Below, one piece after another: positions 6,432 through 7,758 of a DNA stretch of 7,758 nt. Under the pieces are notes generated by a model. That model was not told the origin of the DNA. It was given only the letters and a program-made list of their open reading frames with translations, and made no database searches. The position numbers and the translations under genes were made by a program. How positions within the stretch are numbered: position 1 is the first letter of the stretch; each line of letters opens with the position of its first letter. Source of the stretch: Burkholderiales bacterium (GTDB taxonomy: Bacteria; Pseudomonadota; Gammaproteobacteria; Burkholderiales; SG8-39); assembly GCA_029266935.1 (NCBI GenBank), contig JAQSVY010000056.1, positions 1 to 7,758 on the forward strand, in the 5' to 3' direction.

Positions 6432-6991
6432 GCCCCCTTCAGCTCCTCGCGGGTGTTGATGTTGCGGAAGGCGTCGGCTTCGTCGTCGAAGCTCACCTCG
6501 ACGACCTTCAGCGACGCGTACCAAGCGTCGATCTTGCGCCCGCCCTGCGCGAGGAAGGCCTCCAGGCTCTCCAGGCAGTGGCGCCGCACCAGCGCGAACA
6601 CCGGATGCGGCTGGTCGCCGGTTTTCGCGACCGCCAGGTCATTGCTTTTCAAGAATCCGCCCAATCTTTCAATCAGGTCCGAAGGCAAGAACGGCGAATC
6701 GCACGGCACCGTGGCGACCAGCGCGTGCGCGGCGGCTTTCATGCCGGCGTGCAGGCCGGCGAGGGGCCCGGCGAAGCCGGCGACGTCGTCGGGCACGACC
6801 TTGTAGCCGAACTTGCGGTACTCCTCGACGTTCTGGTTGGCATTGACGATGATCTCGTCGACCTGCGGCGCGAGGCGCTCGAGCACCCACTGCACCATGG
6901 GCCTGCCGCGCAACGGCTGCAGTCCCTTGTCGACGCCTCCCATGCGCCGGCCGAGGCCGCCGGCGAGCACGATTCCCGAAACAGCTGCCAT
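6428..6991 (-). CDS. mobA: Molybdenum cofactor guanylyltransferase MobA
   Basis: This 187-residue cytoplasmic enzyme transfers GMP from GTP to molybdenum cofactor, producing the guanine dinucleotide form used by DMSO-reductase-family enzymes such as nitrate reductases and formate dehydrogenases. It shows the nucleotidyltransferase signature LAGGLGRRMGGVDKGL (9-24), PDDVAGFAGPLAGLHAG (67-83), the metal-binding VPCDSPF (95-101), HPVFALV (129-135) and NINT (177-180). Length fits the family (E. coli MobA is 194). It is first in a mobA-moeA pair, and its TGA stop overlaps the moeA ATG, so the two are translationally coupled. No moaA, the frequent partner in such operons, lies within the window; a transporter diverges upstream instead. 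The ATG has no clear Shine-Dalgarno sequence but has TAGAAT 7 bases upstream. The presence of mobA implies that the host uses bis-MGD molybdoenzymes. Confidence 0.95.
   Translation of the reverse strand: MAAVSGIVLAGGLGRRMGGVDKGLQPLRGRPMVQWVLERLAPQVDEIIVNANQNVEEYRKFGYKVVPDDVAGFAGPLAGLHAGMKAAAHALVATVPCDSPFLPSDLIERLGGFLKSNDLAVAKTGDQPHPVFALVRRHCLESLEAFLAQGGRKIDAWYASLKVVEVSFDDEADAFRNINTREELKGA
6443..6448 (-). promoter_or_regulatory. Ribosome binding site for moeA
   Basis: GAGGAG on the minus strand lies 11 bases before the moeA ATG, inside the end of mobA. The spacing is longer than ideal. Together with the ATGA overlap it supports the short MoeA start and coupled translation. Confidence 0.5.
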
Positions 6992-6998
6992 GGGCAGG

Positions 6999-7004
6999 AT
7001 TCTA
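6999..7004 (-). promoter_or_regulatory. Candidate -10 element TAGAAT for mobA-moeA
   Basis: On the minus strand TAGAAT is followed by exactly 7 bases (CCTGCCC) and then the mobA ATG. Hexamer and spacing are identical to those before pfkA. The position implies transcription starting at or within a few bases of the ATG. The -35 region, about 18 bases further upstream, reads TTCATG, which matches TTGACA at three of six positions and is weak. Confidence 0.5.
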
Positions 7005-7010
7005 CTGAGG

Positions 7011-7016
7011 TAAGCT
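7011..7016 (+). promoter_or_regulatory. Candidate -10 element TAAGCT for the transporter gene
   Basis: TAAGCT fits the TANNNT form of a -10 box and ends 7 bases before the ATG at 7024, the same spacing as the two TAGAAT elements. Against this, GAGGT at 7007-7011 could be a Shine-Dalgarno sequence 12 bases before the ATG, which would require transcription to start further upstream, inside mobA. The two readings exclude each other. Confidence 0.3.
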
Positions 7017-7023
7017 CGGATTC

Positions 7024-7758
7024 ATGAACGAACGCCGCCTGCTCGTGCCCTTCCTCAATCTCGGGCATCTGCTCGACCATCTCGTGATGCTGGTCTTTCC
7101 GACGGTGGTGGTGGCCCTGGCGCGCGAATGGGACCGGCCCTACTCGGAGCTGCTGCCGCTCGCGCTCGGCGGCTTCATCGCCTTCGGCGCCTTCGCCATT
7201 CCCGCAGGCTGGCTCGCCGACCACTGGAGCCGCTACAAGATGATGGCGGTGTTCTTTTTCGGCATCGGCGGGTCGCTCTTCCTCACCGGCTTCGCCAACT
7301 CGGGCTGGCAGATCGGCCTGGGGCTCACGCTGGTCGGCATGTTCGCGGCGATCTACCACCCGGTGGGCATCGCCATGCTGGTCGCCGCGCCCGAGCGCAT
7401 GGGACGCGCGCTCGGCTGGAACGGCTTGTGGGGGAACCTCGGGCTCGCCGCAGCGGCGCTCGTCGCCGGTGCGCTCATGGACCTGTGGGGTTGGCGCGCG
7501 GCGTTCTTCATTCCGGGGCTCGCCGCCGTCGTCGTCGGCGGCGCGTTCCTCGCGCTCGTTCCCGATCCCGGCCCGGTGAAGAAGGTGTCGAAGACGATCG
7601 GCCTGCACGTCGACCGGCGCACCATGACGCGCATCTTCTCGATCCTGCTCATCGCCACCGCCTGCGGCGGCGTGATCTTCAACTCGACCACCGTCGCCAT
7701 GCCGAAGGTCTTCGATGAAAGACTTCGGGTTTTGACAGATTCCAGTTTTGGAATCGGA
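7024..7758 (+). CDS. Major facilitator transporter, fosmidomycin-resistance-like (3' partial)
   Basis: The frame opens at ATG 7024 and is still open at the right edge, giving 245 visible residues, roughly the first 60% of a typical 400-residue transporter. The N-terminus has the NLGHLLDHLVMLVFP pattern (12-26) seen in transporters related to the fosmidomycin efflux protein Fsr. It is followed by the MFS loop 2-3 motif GWLADHWSRYKMM (62-74), IYHPVGIAML (110-119) and GWNGLWGNLG (131-140). Hydrophobic segments at about 8-32, 45-66, 73-92, 97-120, 137-153, 158-179 and 203-225 predict six helices plus the start of the second half; the charged stretch at about 181-202 is the central cytoplasmic loop. 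It is an inner-membrane transporter of unknown substrate. It diverges from mobA, but nothing in the sequence links it to molybdate. The last 13 codons are less GC-rich than the rest. Confidence 0.85.
   Translation, partial: MNERRLLVPFLNLGHLLDHLVMLVFPTVVVALAREWDRPYSELLPLALGGFIAFGAFAIPAGWLADHWSRYKMMAVFFFGIGGSLFLTGFANSGWQIGLGLTLVGMFAAIYHPVGIAMLVAAPERMGRALGWNGLWGNLGLAAAALVAGALMDLWGWRAAFFIPGLAAVVVGGAFLALVPDPGPVKKVSKTIGLHVDRRTMTRIFSILLIATACGGVIFNSTTVAMPKVFDERLRVLTDSSFGIG
7738..7755. repeat. Perfect 7-bp inverted repeat at the right edge
   Basis: GATTCCA (7738-7744) and TGGAATC (7749-7755) are perfect reverse complements around a GTTT loop, inside the transporter frame and 3 bases from the window end. 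Its role cannot be judged because the sequence stops there. Confidence 0.45.

Noticed and set aside
6432..6524. 31-residue N-terminal extension of MoeA
   Set aside because: It lies inside mobA in another frame, is Arg-rich and unlike MoeA; the ATG overlapping the mobA stop fits family length.
1..7758. Mobile element, prophage, CRISPR or defence island
   Set aside because: No transposase, integrase, repeat array or terminal repeats; all eight genes belong to metabolism, cofactor synthesis, DNA repair or transport families.

Overview
This is a dense, GC-rich stretch (roughly 70% G+C by eye) carrying eight protein genes with almost no space between them. The longest gap is 32 bases. The gene families suggest a chromosomal segment of a betaproteobacterium or a close relative: a Mak-type fructokinase, a MobA-MoeA cofactor pair, and a trehalose-6-phosphate synthase joined to a membrane sensor. 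That assignment is an inference from family resemblance. I see no rRNA, tRNA, CRISPR array, insertion sequence or phage gene, and no stretch over 300 bases without a gene.

Left block (1-3570, plus strand): a carbohydrate operon. It opens with a gene cut by the window's left edge, encoding part of an extracytoplasmic sensor region, one membrane helix, a HAMP-like linker and a complete glycosyltransferase-20 (trehalose-6-phosphate synthase) domain. Trehalose-6-phosphate phosphatase (otsB) follows after 2 bases, and a ROK sugar kinase most like E. coli Mak fructokinase overlaps the end of otsB by 17 bases. Together they can phosphorylate a hexose, make trehalose-6-phosphate at the membrane and dephosphorylate it to trehalose. 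The sensor arrangement suggests synthesis may respond directly to an external signal.

Middle block (3565-5159): a minus-strand gene for a UdgX-type uracil-DNA-binding glycosylase converges on the kinase, with both stop codons in one TCATGA palindrome. It diverges from a plus-strand 6-phosphofructokinase across 20 bases. The phosphofructokinase starts with TTG and carries Asn at position 103 and Ser at position 124, where classical enzymes have Asp and Gly.

Right block (5172-7758): a minus-strand mobA-moeA pair for the last steps of molybdenum cofactor synthesis, coupled by an ATGA overlap, converges on the phosphofructokinase. A major facilitator transporter of fosmidomycin-resistance type diverges from mobA and runs off the right edge.

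The most notable points are the membrane-sensor trehalose-6-phosphate synthase, the UdgX signature with its putative covalent histidine, and a repeated promoter geometry. In that geometry a TANNNT hexamer lies exactly 7 bases before the start codons of pfkA, mobA and the transporter, which suggests leaderless or nearly leaderless transcripts. I found no clearly new multi-gene system.
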